Shown here: positions 22,089 through 33,335 of the stretch, piece by piece
How the letters are laid out: every line of letters begins with the position of its first letter
Position numbering within the stretch: the first letter of the stretch is position 1
NCBI GenBank assembly: GCA_023375675.1
Contig: JALQBC010000035.1
Coordinates: 62,001 to 126,000 of the forward strand
Length of the DNA: 64,000 nucleotides
DNA from: Cytospora piceicola
Lineage: Eukaryota; Ascomycota; Sordariomycetes; Diaporthales; Cytosporaceae
Direction: 5' to 3'
Notes under the pieces: model-generated
What the model was told of the DNA's origin: nothing
The model's input: the letters and a program-made list of their open reading frames with translations, nothing else
The model's database searches: none
Translations under genes and position numbers: made by a program

Positions 22089-23795
22089 CTAGTATACACT
22101 CTGCTCTTGGAAGTGTGGCGACATTTTACATACACGTACCCATTGTTGTGCTTCAGCATCATATGCCCAGTAAGTGGCGACGGCAGCCCCAGTCTCCAGC
22201 CCCTGGTACGTTGTCGTGAGAGCGTCGGCGTAGACAACGTGCTGCTGTATCCGGTATGTGGAAGCAACATCCCCATCAACAGGTACCTGATGCACTTCCA
22301 GGGGAGCGTCCTGCATGGGAATTTGTTGCTGGGCCCAGTAAGTGGGCACGGCATCCCCAGGCTCAGGCCTTTGGTACACGTCCACAGGAACTTCGCACGT
22401 TACAACGTGCTGCTGGGATTTCGACTCTAATTTCTGGGTATAGTTGATCCAGTGCTTTGCTTGGTCATTTATTTTTATCTGTGCCTTGCTTGTGTTCCTC
22501 AATCGTCTGACCGAAAGCCTCTGGATTGTACGAGACCACAGACCGGCTGCGGATGACTTGACTGAGTCCGGGAAGTGTCGTTCCAGAAAAGCCGGCATCA
22601 GCATGAGACAAGAGCAAATAATCCCAACATTGACTTCGATGGTGCTAGACTTGTTGTCAATACGAGGTGGACTCAAGCAAGAGTGAAAAGGGGGATGCGT
22701 ACGCCCAAACACCCATCGTTGAGAGGTTCCAGGTGCCGTCGAGACTACTTTGCAGGACAGGCGTCTTCCCCAGCCTGATAAGGCTCGCAATACAAGCACT
22801 GAGTGTCCGTCTCATCAGTCAAAGCTCTGCCAATGCCAAAAGGCTCCTATCCTGGACACAACTTACAGCAAGCCAAGGCCAAACACAGCTATAGCCCTCA
22901 GTCTACGAGCAAGGCTCATCTGCAAGCTCCAGAGTGGCCTAACAGGAAGAACCAAGATAAAGATATCCGTCGCCGAGCTCGACACACCCGAAAAGTACGG
23001 GAGGACGTCAGGATCGATGCAGTGACCGGCCAGGGTAGGATTCCAGCCCTTCGCGACTGGCGTACACTCGAAGACAGTGGCGAAGAAAAGCGCAGTATTG
23101 AGGCAAACAACAAAGACAATCCCGCCGGTGATCCAGTATCTCATCTGGACCTGAGGGGAAAAGAGGCGGTAGTAGAAAAAGAGAAATGCAAGCTTGATAC
23201 AGCCTGTCAGCACCAAGTACACGAATGTTGCGGCGGTGAACCACTGCGGAGGTGAACAGAGCTGTCAGCATGACCAGATCATAGGACTAGGCCAAAATCA
23301 AATTGGGCTCGCGAGAGGTCTCATACCTTTAAACTGTCTATAAGCCAGTTGGCAGGCTCATCCCACATATGTCGGCCTATTCCAAGGGTGTACGCTTGTT
23401 ACAATGTCAATTACCAGTCAAACATGTTCTGAATACAACGGGACTTCAGGATGAAGACGAACTTACACTTGATCATGAGTGCTGAGAACGTTATGGACAA
23501 GCCCCAAGAAACCACACAGAAATCTTGATTTATAGATAGTTAGTACCATATATCGTCGATGGACAAACGTTCTCAGGGTCTATATAGGAAATAGAATAGA
23601 CTCACAGTCGTCCAAACCCAACTTCATCTTGTTGATGGCGATCCGGGTATACAAACGAATGGCCACAAGGACGGTGATAAGCGTGAGGCATATGGTATGC
23701 AGTGCTATGTTATTGGACAACTGGCTGGGGGGATCAACCAGATTGGGCTCAACGCCAGCGGGAGGAGACATTGAACCACCCAGTTGTGATGCCAT
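22089..23795 (-). CDS. fungal rhodopsin-domain (SAT4-type) integral membrane protein with repeated tail
   Basis: Seven-helix membrane protein of the SAT4/fungal-rhodopsin-domain family, which includes many PTH11-like putative receptors. Six exons (23795-23606, 23524-23468, 23394-23327, 23243-22867, 22798-22703, 22644-22089) close in phase to give 447 residues. The recognisable blocks appear in order: KLGLDDYF at the first junction, GIGRHMWDEP, YRLFSPQ, FECTPVAKGWNP, a short DGTWN segment and EVNVGIICSCLMLMPAF, the canonical last helix. No CFEM domain precedes it. The cytosolic tail is unusual: residues 341-424 are three exact 28-residue periods. No retinal-Schiff-base Lys of true opsins is expected in this family. 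A sensing role is inference from family habit. Confidence 0.85.
22161..22412 (-). repeat. 3 x 84-bp in-frame tandem repeat in membrane-protein tail
   Basis: Three consecutive 28-codon units. Each starts QH/QQ, carries a Y/H-Q pair mid-unit and a GDA/GDV/GAA-x-x-TY core near its end (TYWA, TYRI, TYWA). The units have diverged a lot in sequence but keep the period exactly. Confidence 0.85.
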
Positions 23796-24667
23796 TGTGG
23801 TAGACTGATGTTAACTAATAATTGGAAATATGATATATATCATGAGGGTTATAACTGATATACTTGTGGCTGAGAGTCAAGTGTTTCCTCGACTATGGGA
23901 CGTCTGATAACAACGAGCTTCAACGGTGGGAAGGGACCATGTCAAGTTTAAGGTCTGCTCATTTTTCACGATCTTCATGTTGTCTACTTGCGCATAGTCA
24001 GTCACATTCCGAATATGGTAGCACTCACCAAAACTTCGTCACAATTGTGGGTTTAGGTAGCAGGCTCGGGCCTAAGTTGTGCTGTTGCCGAGCAGCCCAA
24101 GGTGCAGCTCACACTCAACATCCACCTTTGCTTGCGTGCGTATCCTCTCTTTTTTAGGAGTGGAGAACAGTCCTGATATCTTCACTGACTTCACTGCAAC
24201 ATGAAGACCCGCTGGGACCCACACTGGTATTGTTGGCTGCTAGTTCCATGCAAGTTGTTGGTTGTTGGTCGACTCCTCAAATGTTCAACCGTTGTCAACT
24301 GGTCCGTCCTTCAATCTACCAACAGCCTGCTTATTATAGAAATGATTCCTGACTCCGGGGCCCCACCCTTTCTACTATAAGTTGTTCATCAGGAGTGAAT
24401 GGATATCCTAACTTTGCAAGCCTCAGTGATCGTCTGCCCTTACAAGGTTGTCACACTGCAGACAGAGTAGTTGCAGTTGGTCCAAATCATCGAGACCGTC
24501 CAGCCAACGGTCCTCGGATGATCGTTACAGATGAGCAATTTGAGGGGTCGAATCTTTTCCTCCTTATAACATATCGAAACTGGTCCCTTTTCCCAATTGG
24601 ATCTGTCAGAACCATCTCAGTGTTCATTCATTCCATTTGACTCAGATCTTCAACAAACATTTGCAAC
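23796..24667. promoter_or_regulatory. divergent promoter region, rhodopsin-domain gene / SDR gene
   Basis: 872 bp between divergent starts. No coding frame of note and no clear operator, but the shared spacer could allow co-regulation of the two genes. Confidence 0.4.
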
Positions 24668-25732
24668 ATGGGACAACAATGGTCACAGTTCTTCCCGCCT
24701 TCGCCGACCTTTACTGAGGTACACGTAGGGTCTCAAGCCGGCAAGGTGTTTATTGTTACTGGCGGGTCGTCGGGAATCGGCCTCGAGCTTGTCAGGATCC
24801 TCTATGCGAAGAATGCTCGAGTTTACATTGCGGGTCGCTCTGAGGAAAAGGCCCAAGAGGTTATTCGAGACATCCGCGCCACACAGGACTCGGCTACCGG
24901 GAGTCTTGAATACCTGCGCTTGGAGTTGAACGACCTGGCCAGCATCAAGTCTTCGGTCGAAGCTTTCAAAGCGAAAGAATCGAAGCTGCACGTCTTATGG
25001 TAGGTCGAATCTCGTTTTGTCTACTTCCCTGATACTCAACTTTCCTCTAGCTGTTGTGCCAGTCGAGAAATCATGATTAACTCTGAGTTATAAAGGAACA
25101 ATGCTGGCGTTTCCCAACCACCCGTCGGCAGTGTCTCGAAACAAGGCATTGAGCTGCAGATCGCAACCAACTGTCTAGGGCCCTTCCTCTTCACGCAGCT
25201 TCTCTTGCCGTTGTTAGAGGCCACAGCTGCCACCGAGAAGCCAGGCTCGGTGCGGGTGATATGGACAAGCAGTCAAGTCGTGGAGCTCTCGACACCGCCT
25301 CAGGGCATGATCATGTCCGAGCTCAGGCAGCCACCCAAGGATAAGACGCAGAACTATGTGAACTCGAAGACGGGTAACTTCTTCCTAGCAGCGGAACTCA
25401 CACGCCGCCAAGGCTCAAATGGTATCGTGAGTGTAGCGCTGAATCCAGGTGCTGCCTCTACCAACCTCTTTCGTCACACCCCTTGGATAAATTACCTCGC
25501 ATGGCCCCTGTTGCACAAGGCAAAGTTGGCCGCCTATACTGAACTGTTTGCTGGGCTTTCTCAAGATGTCTCGGTCGAGGACGGTGTCTGCTATATTATC
25601 CCGTGGGGCAGGATCGCAAAGTCGCTTAGGGAGGACTTGATCGAGGCTACCAAGTTGGAAGGGGAGGGAGGCTCTGGTAGGGCGAAGGAGTTTTGGGAGT
25701 TCTGCGAGGAGAAAACTTACGACTATGTGTGA
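24668..25732 (+). CDS. short-chain dehydrogenase/reductase
   Basis: NAD(P)-dependent classical SDR of the retinol-dehydrogenase/WW-domain-oxidoreductase-like group common in fungi. Exons 24668-24999 and 25096-25732 join across a 96-nt intron (GTAGGT...AAAG) that splits the Trp before the NNAG motif, giving 322 residues. The TGGSSGIG cofactor loop is at 31-38, NNAG at 112-115, the catalytic Ser near 169-170, and Tyr-198/Lys-202 in YVNSK. There is no signal peptide; the C-terminus ends in a helix (KEFWEFCEEKTYDYV). The substrate is unknown. Confidence 0.9.
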
Positions 25733-26812
25733 TTGATATACTTGTGGCTTGGTGTCATGACATTGAGTCGTACAGTGGTTACGACGCAAGACAAAGATCG
25801 ATGTTGGCATAAGTGAAAACGACGGACTGGTAAAGGCACTCATGAATTGCGTGCCCAAGTGGTAAAGATTATCGAAGCGGTCGCAAGGTGAAGGTTTTCC
25901 CGAGTTATGGTTTCCGAGTCAAAATCTCAAGAGAACACCTTCAAAACTCACCTAATTCGAATCTCGAGCCTTCTTTGGACATCACAAGGCTACCCTAGGG
26001 TAGCTGCTAGTTCGACGCTTGGTCATGGGTGTTTCAATGCTTCACTCAAGATTGCAATATCCATGGCCTGCGATTCTGATTCCTACGTGTAAGCAGTGTA
26101 TCTGCAAGGTTGTATTGCTTACACGTACTATAACGATACGAGCGGTATGAGAGACGACTACCCAGAGCGCTTCGGCCAGGCACCAAAGCCCGTCCCACTT
26201 GTCCCGCAGCAGTGGTTGTCAAGCGCGGCAGACGTGGCTCCATGAAACTTTATTCACTGCAGGCAAGATGACAAGACTCCTGGTTCTACCGATACTGCCA
26301 GTACAGCCGCTGTATCGGGACGAGTCAGCGGAAGTACCATGCTGCGAGGCTCTGAATGACCAGCTATTCCTGTCTCACATTCTGAGGGCCCCCGGTGTAG
26401 TCGTGCCAATTGGAGAGATACCATATCAGTCAAAGGTAACGGACAGACAGGAGTGGCTGCCGGTGGGTGTCGATTAGTATCCTCGCCAGACGCGGACTTT
26501 CGGCTGATCACAGCCCCGGAACGACTGCTGACATTAGCTGGACGTCAAGCGGAGGTGCAGACAGGAGTCGGGACGTACGGGGAAGACTTAATGAATGGCT
26601 GAGGCTGTCACTGACAGACTATGCTCTGGTTACTTGGTACTTACTAAGTAGTTCGCCTACCGGCACACTGGGAACACCTGCCGTGGCATGGCTTGAATAT
26701 CAAACCACCACCCAGGCCTTAGAACAGATTTTTCCGGATCCAGTTGTAGTTTCGGTTGAATATTGTTTGATTCAAAATCCACGCTATTTCCTGGATACAG
26801 GAAATTGACTCG
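25733..26812. other. intergenic, no gene seen
   Basis: About 1.1 kb between the convergent SDR gene and the small membrane-protein gene. Only short, compositionally poor frames are present. Confidence 0.45.
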
Positions 26813-27381
26813 TCATATCCTCCACAAGATATCATATACACCGTGCCCTCCAGCCCCTCGCCCTACCAGACTATTCCCGTGCCACCACCGCTTGTCCGCC
26901 GCCACCGAAACCTTCTCATTACTGCTCAACCCAGGACCGTTAGCACCCACAGACCATTGCAGGACAGGCAAGCCGCCCTTTACGCTGGCATGACCACTCA
27001 CCTCCTCGCCTGAGACCCGGCCACAGCACCCGCAACCACCGCGGCCACAACCACGAGGGTGAAGAACACAATAATGACTATCGTCGCCCGGGAGCAGCCG
27101 CAGAACGGGCGCCTTCGCCTCGACGTGGCGTCCTCCTTCAGGCTCAGGTCGGTGTCTTGATGTGTTAAGGGTTGCCCCTCGAGGTCGGGCAGCTGCTGGT
27201 GAGAATCCGGGGTTCGGCACCATAAAGACTTTTCCGGCTTGGACTCCTCTGGTACTTTTGAGTTTAGCGCTCCAGGTTGTCCTGTTCTGTCGTCGTTGGC
27301 ATCGATGTGGATATCGAGGGTTCGTTTCCGTGCCGTGGGTGGTCGTGAGGACTCATTGGTGTTGTTTACTTGATATTGCAT
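26813..27381 (-). CDS. small single-pass membrane protein of unknown function
   Basis: The ATG at 27381 opens a frame whose early stop at 26998-27000 lies in a strong donor (GAG|GTGAGT at 27001). An acceptor (GAGCAG at 26927-26922) restores the frame, giving exons 27381-27002 and 26921-26813 and 162 residues. The N-terminal half is hydrophilic (NNTNESSRPP, DIHIDANDD). A basic SRRRRPFCGCSR patch at about 95-104 sits just before one strong membrane helix (TIVIIVFFTLVVVAAVVAGAVAG), so by the positive-inside rule the N-terminus should be cytosolic. A short Lys/Trp-containing tail of about 36 residues would lie outside. No family recognised. The second exon depends on the splice prediction. Confidence 0.55.
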
Positions 27382-28403
27382 TTTGGGTGGATATACGACG
27401 TCTGAAATTAACTACGTCTTTGCTGGATGTGCTCGGGTTTACGGGACTTGTGAAGAAGGATGACAGACAAACAATGATGAAGAAGACACTCCTTTTGAAC
27501 CGAGAAACTACTCTTGATTACAACATTACTAAAGTTGATACTGATGATACTGTATTTATGAAATACACATCTCATTATAATGTCTCAGGTGGACCGAAAC
27601 ATTTAAGTTATTTACGTCCGAGAGGAAACATATTTCGGGCGGTGGGAGAAACCGAACACAAGTGAAACGCAACACAGCCCCCATCCTGCAAGATGGCTCA
27701 GCTCCAACGGATTGTAGCGGACCAATATAAACCACTTTTTCTTTCTATACATCAAAAAAACATTTTTTGCCGATGGGACCGCCCATTCACATTCACGAAC
27801 GTATGTGTAACACAGCCATTATTGCATGATGCGAAGCCTTTGCAAGTGGCAGCGCAGCAGCTTATGTGTGTGCCTCTACATGTCCGCAGCCGACAACAGT
27901 TGGTGGAAAGTGGCTGTACACTGCATAAAGGCACCGCAGCACCTCACATGTGAGACCGGCGAGCCGCGGAAGATGTCCTCTGCCGTGGTTCCACACATAC
28001 AGCGTGGCTTAGCACAAGGGTCTTGGAAAGTTCCATGTATAGATGTGGGATGTCAACAAGCTTGGAATCCTGTGATCCTTTTGGTGGCCCGAGAGTAGTG
28101 TGGATGGAACGGCGGCCCAACCAGGACAACCCAAATGCCGAAGCCTGTTTCGACCATGTCCACAATTTCTGGGCAAGAAGGACATGCGTGTGGATTGGAG
28201 TGCAATGAAGGAGAAAACGTCACCTGTGATTATTACAATGCGTGTATGGAGCTGACCTGTATGTCTAACCTTGTTCCCGTTGGCCGAATCCTCCCGGACA
28301 CCACCCAATAGGCTATTCCCTTGGCCCTTTTATTAATATACATTCTTTATACCGTCCATAATGTCGTACATACCCAGTCCAACCCTCGCAATCCAAGTAC
28401 CCA
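27382..28403. other. intergenic, no gene seen
   Basis: About 1.0 kb holding the promoter of the small membrane-protein gene and the 3' end of the MFS gene. No convincing frame. Confidence 0.45.
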
Positions 28404-29990
28404 TCAGATCTTCACCCCAACTTTGACACCAACCTGCACAAACCGCGCAGCAATATAAAGCACCAACCCAGCCGCCATTGTAAGCCCACAGAACAGCTGC
28501 AGCCCCAGGTAATCCCCGTGCTGCCTCGCGACGATGGCGCCCGCGATGGGCGACCCCGTGAGCGCCCCGAAGCTCTGCACGGCAAAGGCGGTGCCCGTGC
28601 GCACGCCGATCTGCCGGATGTCAGAAATCTGGGCGATCAGCGCCGGGATGAGCGAGATGAAGCCGCCGGACGAGAAGCCGAAGAGCACGGCGAAGACGAC
28701 GATGGCGGCGGTGGAGTGGCTGGCGGGGATCCAGACGGCGAGGGTGATGACGGCCGAGAGCGCCGTGATGAGGATCATGACGTTGTACCGGCCTACCTTG
28801 TCGGCCACGATCCCTGGGATGATGCGCCCGAAGATGCTAGGGGTGTGACGTTAGCTACCTATCCAGGGGCGGGTGCAATATTAATGGGGAGATGATATGT
28901 TTTCTTACCTGACAGCGTTGATGATGGGCAGGAGGTACTCCACCAACGTGGGATTCATACCCGCATCCTGCGCCTGGAGTAAGATGTAGTTGAACGGGAT
29001 GAACATGCCCCAGAAGAAGAAGAAGTTCGCAACCAGCGTCAGCACGTACACGGGCTCCGTGAACCCAGCCAGGTAATCCGCGATTATCAAGGGTTTCGGG
29101 CGGGGCGGCAGCCTCGACCTGACGGTGAGGCAGCTGATGATCAGCAGGCCGAGGAAGATGAAGGCCACAGCGCGCATCGTCCACCCAAACCCGATCTTGG
29201 GGATGAGCTGCTGGATCATGATGGGCATGACGGTGCCGCCGAGGGAGGACCCCGAGACCATGATGCCGAAAGCCGCGGCGCGCCTCTTGAAGAACCAGGA
29301 CACGACGCTGGTCATGCACGCGTTGAAGACGGCGCTGCTAGCGATGGCCGCACATACGCCTTGCGCGAGGAAGAACTGGTAATACTCGTGGCTCAGGCTC
29401 GTCATCATGAGCCCGAAGATGTAAATAACAGTCCCCAGTATGAGCATCCACCTCGGGCCGTACAAGTCGAACACGCGGCCGAAGATCAGCCCGAAAAAGA
29501 CCATGCCCCAGACCTCCATCGAGGTGATCCAGGAGATGGTTGACGACGAGTACTCGGAGAGGGGCTCCCTCTCGTAGTACTCCTGAAAGATGCCTATGCA
29601 GTTGACAAAGCCGAAGGTGCTGAACAGGCCGCACCAGCCGCCGAAGACGACGAGCCAGGCCTGGAAGCCACCATCTGGAAAGTCGCTTGGGTGGAAACCA
29701 GACCCAGGTGGTGGTCCGCCTGCGTGCGGGCCGTCCTTCTTCTCGTCGGCTTGATCCTTGGCGCCCTTCTCGATGTCCGCCTCGGCGACGTCCTCGGGCT
29801 CCGAGTAGATGTTTGCGTTGGTTTGGCTGTTTTGGCTTGGGATCCGCTCTAGTGAGGACCTGCCAAGATGGTAGGGGGCGGCGTCGGCCTTCTCGACGTC
29901 TCTGGTTTCTCTCAGTGGCGGGCCATTGTGATGGGTTCGCTCGTCTAGGGTCCTTGAGGAATCCGACTGTGTGCCGGTTGAGCCCGCCAT
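28404..29990 (-). CDS. MFS transporter, monocarboxylate-porter type
   Basis: Twelve-helix major facilitator of the MCT branch. Exons 29990-28909 and 28836-28404 give 504 residues (intron GTAAGA...CCTAG, junction Ser before [12 protein letters not shown]). I start at the ATG at 29990, because the open frame further upstream has no suitable ATG and a poor composition. The first 95 residues are hydrophilic, Glu/Lys/Pro-rich, then [14 protein letters not shown] begins helix 1, a typical fungal MCT entry. [12 protein letters not shown] between helices 2 and 3 is the loop motif, and [13 protein letters not shown] is the helix-5 hallmark. Possible substrates are monocarboxylates or related metabolites; not determinable here. 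The final residues run [10 protein letters not shown]. Confidence 0.9.
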
Positions 29991-31332
29991 CCTGATGTTA
30001 GAATGGGAGCTGCAGAAGCTGCAGGGTTGAGATGGTATGCAGTAGATGAGCGTGGAGGAATGGTTTCGAGACCAAGTGATGCAACCAAGATCGAGGTGTG
30101 GATATTGAGTGTGAGACAAGGGACTCGCATATATGCAGGCAGTCTTGTGCGACAGCAGCAGCAGCAGCAGAAGACGCAGATGCAGGTAATGTTTTTTCGT
30201 GCTGGGAGGGAAACTCAGTGAGTTTACGGCCGTTTCTAAGACACGAGCTCGGCCGAATTTGATATAAGCTGGGAACCAAACAGAGTTGGAATGAGCGATG
30301 ACAAGTTGACAATAGAAAGAGACGAAGCCACGACCACGACAAATATATACTTGACTAGATGGAAAGGTATCAGGGGGACTAAAATGGAAGGTCCGGGGTA
30401 ATATTCCAAAGTACATTATTACTTTGTAGTGAAGGAAGCAATACTCGGCGATAGGAACTCAAACACCGACGTGGAAAGGATTCGCCAATGTTCCCTCCTC
30501 CTAAAGAGCTGAAACACATCAGCAGGTACAGCAGCACAGGGGGTTTGGTTGCCCGTATAATAAAATAAGCTGCACACGCGGAAACTTCGTCGGTCTTAGG
30601 CTGTCAGTCGGTGGTAAGGATTGCCCAAAGGGGAGACAGTCGGCGGTAAATGTGGTAAATGTGGCTGTCTTACTCCCCCTGTCGCCATGTGTCAACAAAC
30701 TACCCCGTAAACTGCAGCATGATATCACGGATGATCCGCGGCTCTGACATGCATGCAGCTGAGGTGTGCTCGGGTGTATGTGCTCGGTGTTAAGACTCAT
30801 ACGGACCCATCTCGCGGCGCGGGAGTATTACAAACATCCCTTGACAACGATGACTGCGGTTGACAATAAGGAATGCCCGAATAGCCCCGAGCATCCAGAT
30901 GTCTGGCTTGAGCAGTGATATGCCGTAGATATACCCCCAAATACTTGATCTCCTATCCATACGGCTCAACTGTTTACCCGACCGGTGGCTTCATTTGGAG
31001 CAGAGACATTGTCTCGGCTTCATTGAATACGGCGCATTGGGTTCATGTTGCGCTTGGCCTAAGAAGAGCTTATACGCAAAGTCATTGACGGCATTGTCAG
31101 AGTTGGGAGGACCCGACGTCCAGTAGGTTGAGAACGGTTTCATCGCGAGAGTCGAGGCGAAGGACGCCGGCGTAGGTTTTCAACCATCATCTATTCTTTT
31201 CGTACCCGATTGTTGATACAACTTTAGTACAGGAGAGCAAGTCGTTGCTCTGCAGCTGCAGCTGCGATCCCGATACCGGTTTTGGTGTTGTTTTTTTGTT
31301 GCCTATAACCACAATGCTTATCTTATGTATGC
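29991..31332. other. intergenic, no gene seen
   Basis: About 1.3 kb between the MFS start and the 3' end of AIM24. It contains a short CAG run near 30154-30171 and otherwise only shadow-like short frames. Confidence 0.45.
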
Positions 31333-32694
31333 TCACCGCCCAACAAAGTCCTTGAGATCCTTGCTGTCTTCAAACCGAACCTTCCCATCCTTGCCCACCG
31401 TCGCCATATGTATATCTACCGGCTTGTCGGCTGCACTAACCGTTTCGGACGCTGCTGGAGCGGCGGCGGTGGCGGTAGCGATCGACTCAGGGCTTTCCTC
31501 CAACTTCTTTGGCGCTACAACTCCCTCGATGGCTTTGGGCACCTTGCCAGCCTCGGCATCTGCAATGTCGTTCACTTGCTCCTTTGTCAGCACATCGCTG
31601 ATCCTAACACCCCTGCTAGACATCAACAACGTCGTTGGCCCCTTGAATTGCAGGAACAGCCGGTCGCCAAAGATAGACCTCCTGGCTGTCGTCCGCATGC
31701 TGAAGAGCGCACCCGCCATGAACTTGTAGGCGCCCGTCGCCTTCATGTCCGTCCAGAATTTCCTCAGCCCTTCCGGCACTAAGCTCTCTGGCACAGAGGG
31801 CACCTGCAATGTCCACGAGGAGCTCTTGAACCTGTACGGCAGGGGCGCATTCCTGTTGACGCTGTAGGCCACGACATGGCTCGGGTGGACCACCAGCTCC
31901 TCGCCCTCGCCCAGGGTGACCTGGTATATCTGACCCGGGGCGGCCAGTGCCACCAGGCCCCTTCCTGTCACATGGTGGTTGCCCCAGTGGGAGGGCGCCA
32001 GGCCCCGCTGCAAGCGCGGGGTGATGTTCAGGGTGTGGCCGGTCCATGCGAGGAGGGCGTTGCGCTGGGCGACCTGCCAATCGGTGGTGCCGTCGAGGTG
32101 GAGGACGGAGAAGGTTGTGTTGGAAGATTTGGTGGCGATGAGGGCGGTCACGGGGGTTGTCGACGAGATGCGCTGGTAGAGGAAGGGCATGCCGAGGAGG
32201 GCATGGCTGACGGGGGAGAGGAGGCGGAGAGTGGATTGTGTCTGTAGACCGGGCGGAGGTATTCATCAGTTGCGTGGACTTGATAGGTAGGTATTTTCTT
32301 GTTTTTGTTCATCTGCTCACGTTTTGTGGCTTGCCTGCGACAGTCACAAGTGTTCCTCGTCGGGTATAGAGTCTCTGGGAGGCGGAGAGGGAGACGGAGA
32401 GCAGCGAGTAGGGAGAACCGAGGACTTCGAAGCGCGCGTCTGGTAACAGTTCGTCTCATGTCAGCAAATGGCTTTCATGGGGGAGATCACGATGTCGAAA
32501 TAGAAGTAGGAGACATGTCACTTACCTGCTGGGTCTCTGCCCTCGACAGCTGTGCTGAAGGCATCACCAGCGCGAGGTGACTCGGTGGCAGGAGATGCAC
32601 TGATCTGGATGGCGCGGCATTGGAAACAGACATAGGCTGGCCGTAACCTGTTGAAAGGTCGCACCGTTCTCACCAACGGCAATTGACCGCGCAT
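31333..32694 (-). CDS. AIM24: AIM24-like mitochondrial protein
   Basis: Mitochondrial inner-membrane-associated protein; yeast Aim24 supports cristae/MICOS organisation. Three exons (32694-32526, 32439-32321, 32241-31333) give 398 residues, near the usual fungal length. I start at the ATG at 32694 ([17 protein letters not shown]), a basic, hydroxylated, acid-poor presequence typical of mitochondrial import. The Aim24 core begins at [19 protein letters not shown] across the first junction, continues [17 protein letters not shown] and [20 protein letters not shown], and ends [20 protein letters not shown]. An Ala/Glu/Lys-rich C-terminal extension with a [14 protein letters not shown] helix follows. 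Introns start GTAAGT and GTGAGC. Identification is good. Confidence 0.9.
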
Positions 32695-33335
32695 TGTGAA
32701 GGTCAGGGCTGCACAGGGGCAGCAGTATGGGAAATGAGTGTCGTGGTTTGGGTTGATTTCCTCTGACCGTCGTGCATCGCCAAAATCCGGAATGAATTTC
32801 TTGGAATGACGAGCGGAACAAGAGCCGCAAACCGCCAACCGCAGCAGCTTGGCTAGCGCATGGACCACTTTGGGCATTATGCCTGCCGGCACTAGAATCA
32901 CCACTATGGGTCAGTGGGGTAAATGGGGTACGTACCAAACCCAACTGAAAGGAACCATGGGATGCCCTGAAGCTCCACCCAGCAGGGATAGCCCTGGAAC
33001 CTTTTAGGTGGGCTCATTGCTGCCACTACAGTACGTACCGCTGCCAGCGCTTGCCAAGCAATGCCAGCGGTTGGTTGCCCTGACAACTGAAAGGTCCTGA
33101 AAATACTCCCTTCGTACGTAGATACGGACTACACTTTACGGATTAGACTACATACATACACGGCTTCATTCCACTGCATTGCACTACACTCCACCCCTGC
33201 TGTTGCTACGTTGATATGGAACAGCAGTAGGCGATTGGAGTCTGTGGTTGTGCCTTTCTTGCTGAACCCGGCCCTTCTCGTCTCCTCCTGTCCTATGCTC
33301 CCCTTGTAGCATAATCTACATCTCCAGAAACAAAC
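32695..33335. promoter_or_regulatory. divergent promoter region AIM24 / kinesin
   Basis: 641 bp between divergent starts, with repeated CTACATACATAC-like and CACTACACTCCAC-like stretches near 33148-33200. No coding region seen. Confidence 0.4.

Noticed and set aside
20089..29990. Possible secondary-metabolite cluster (acyltransferase, SDR, MFS)
   Set aside because: No PKS, NRPS, terpene or other backbone enzyme and no pathway regulator is present; the P450 lies about 27 kb away among unrelated genes.
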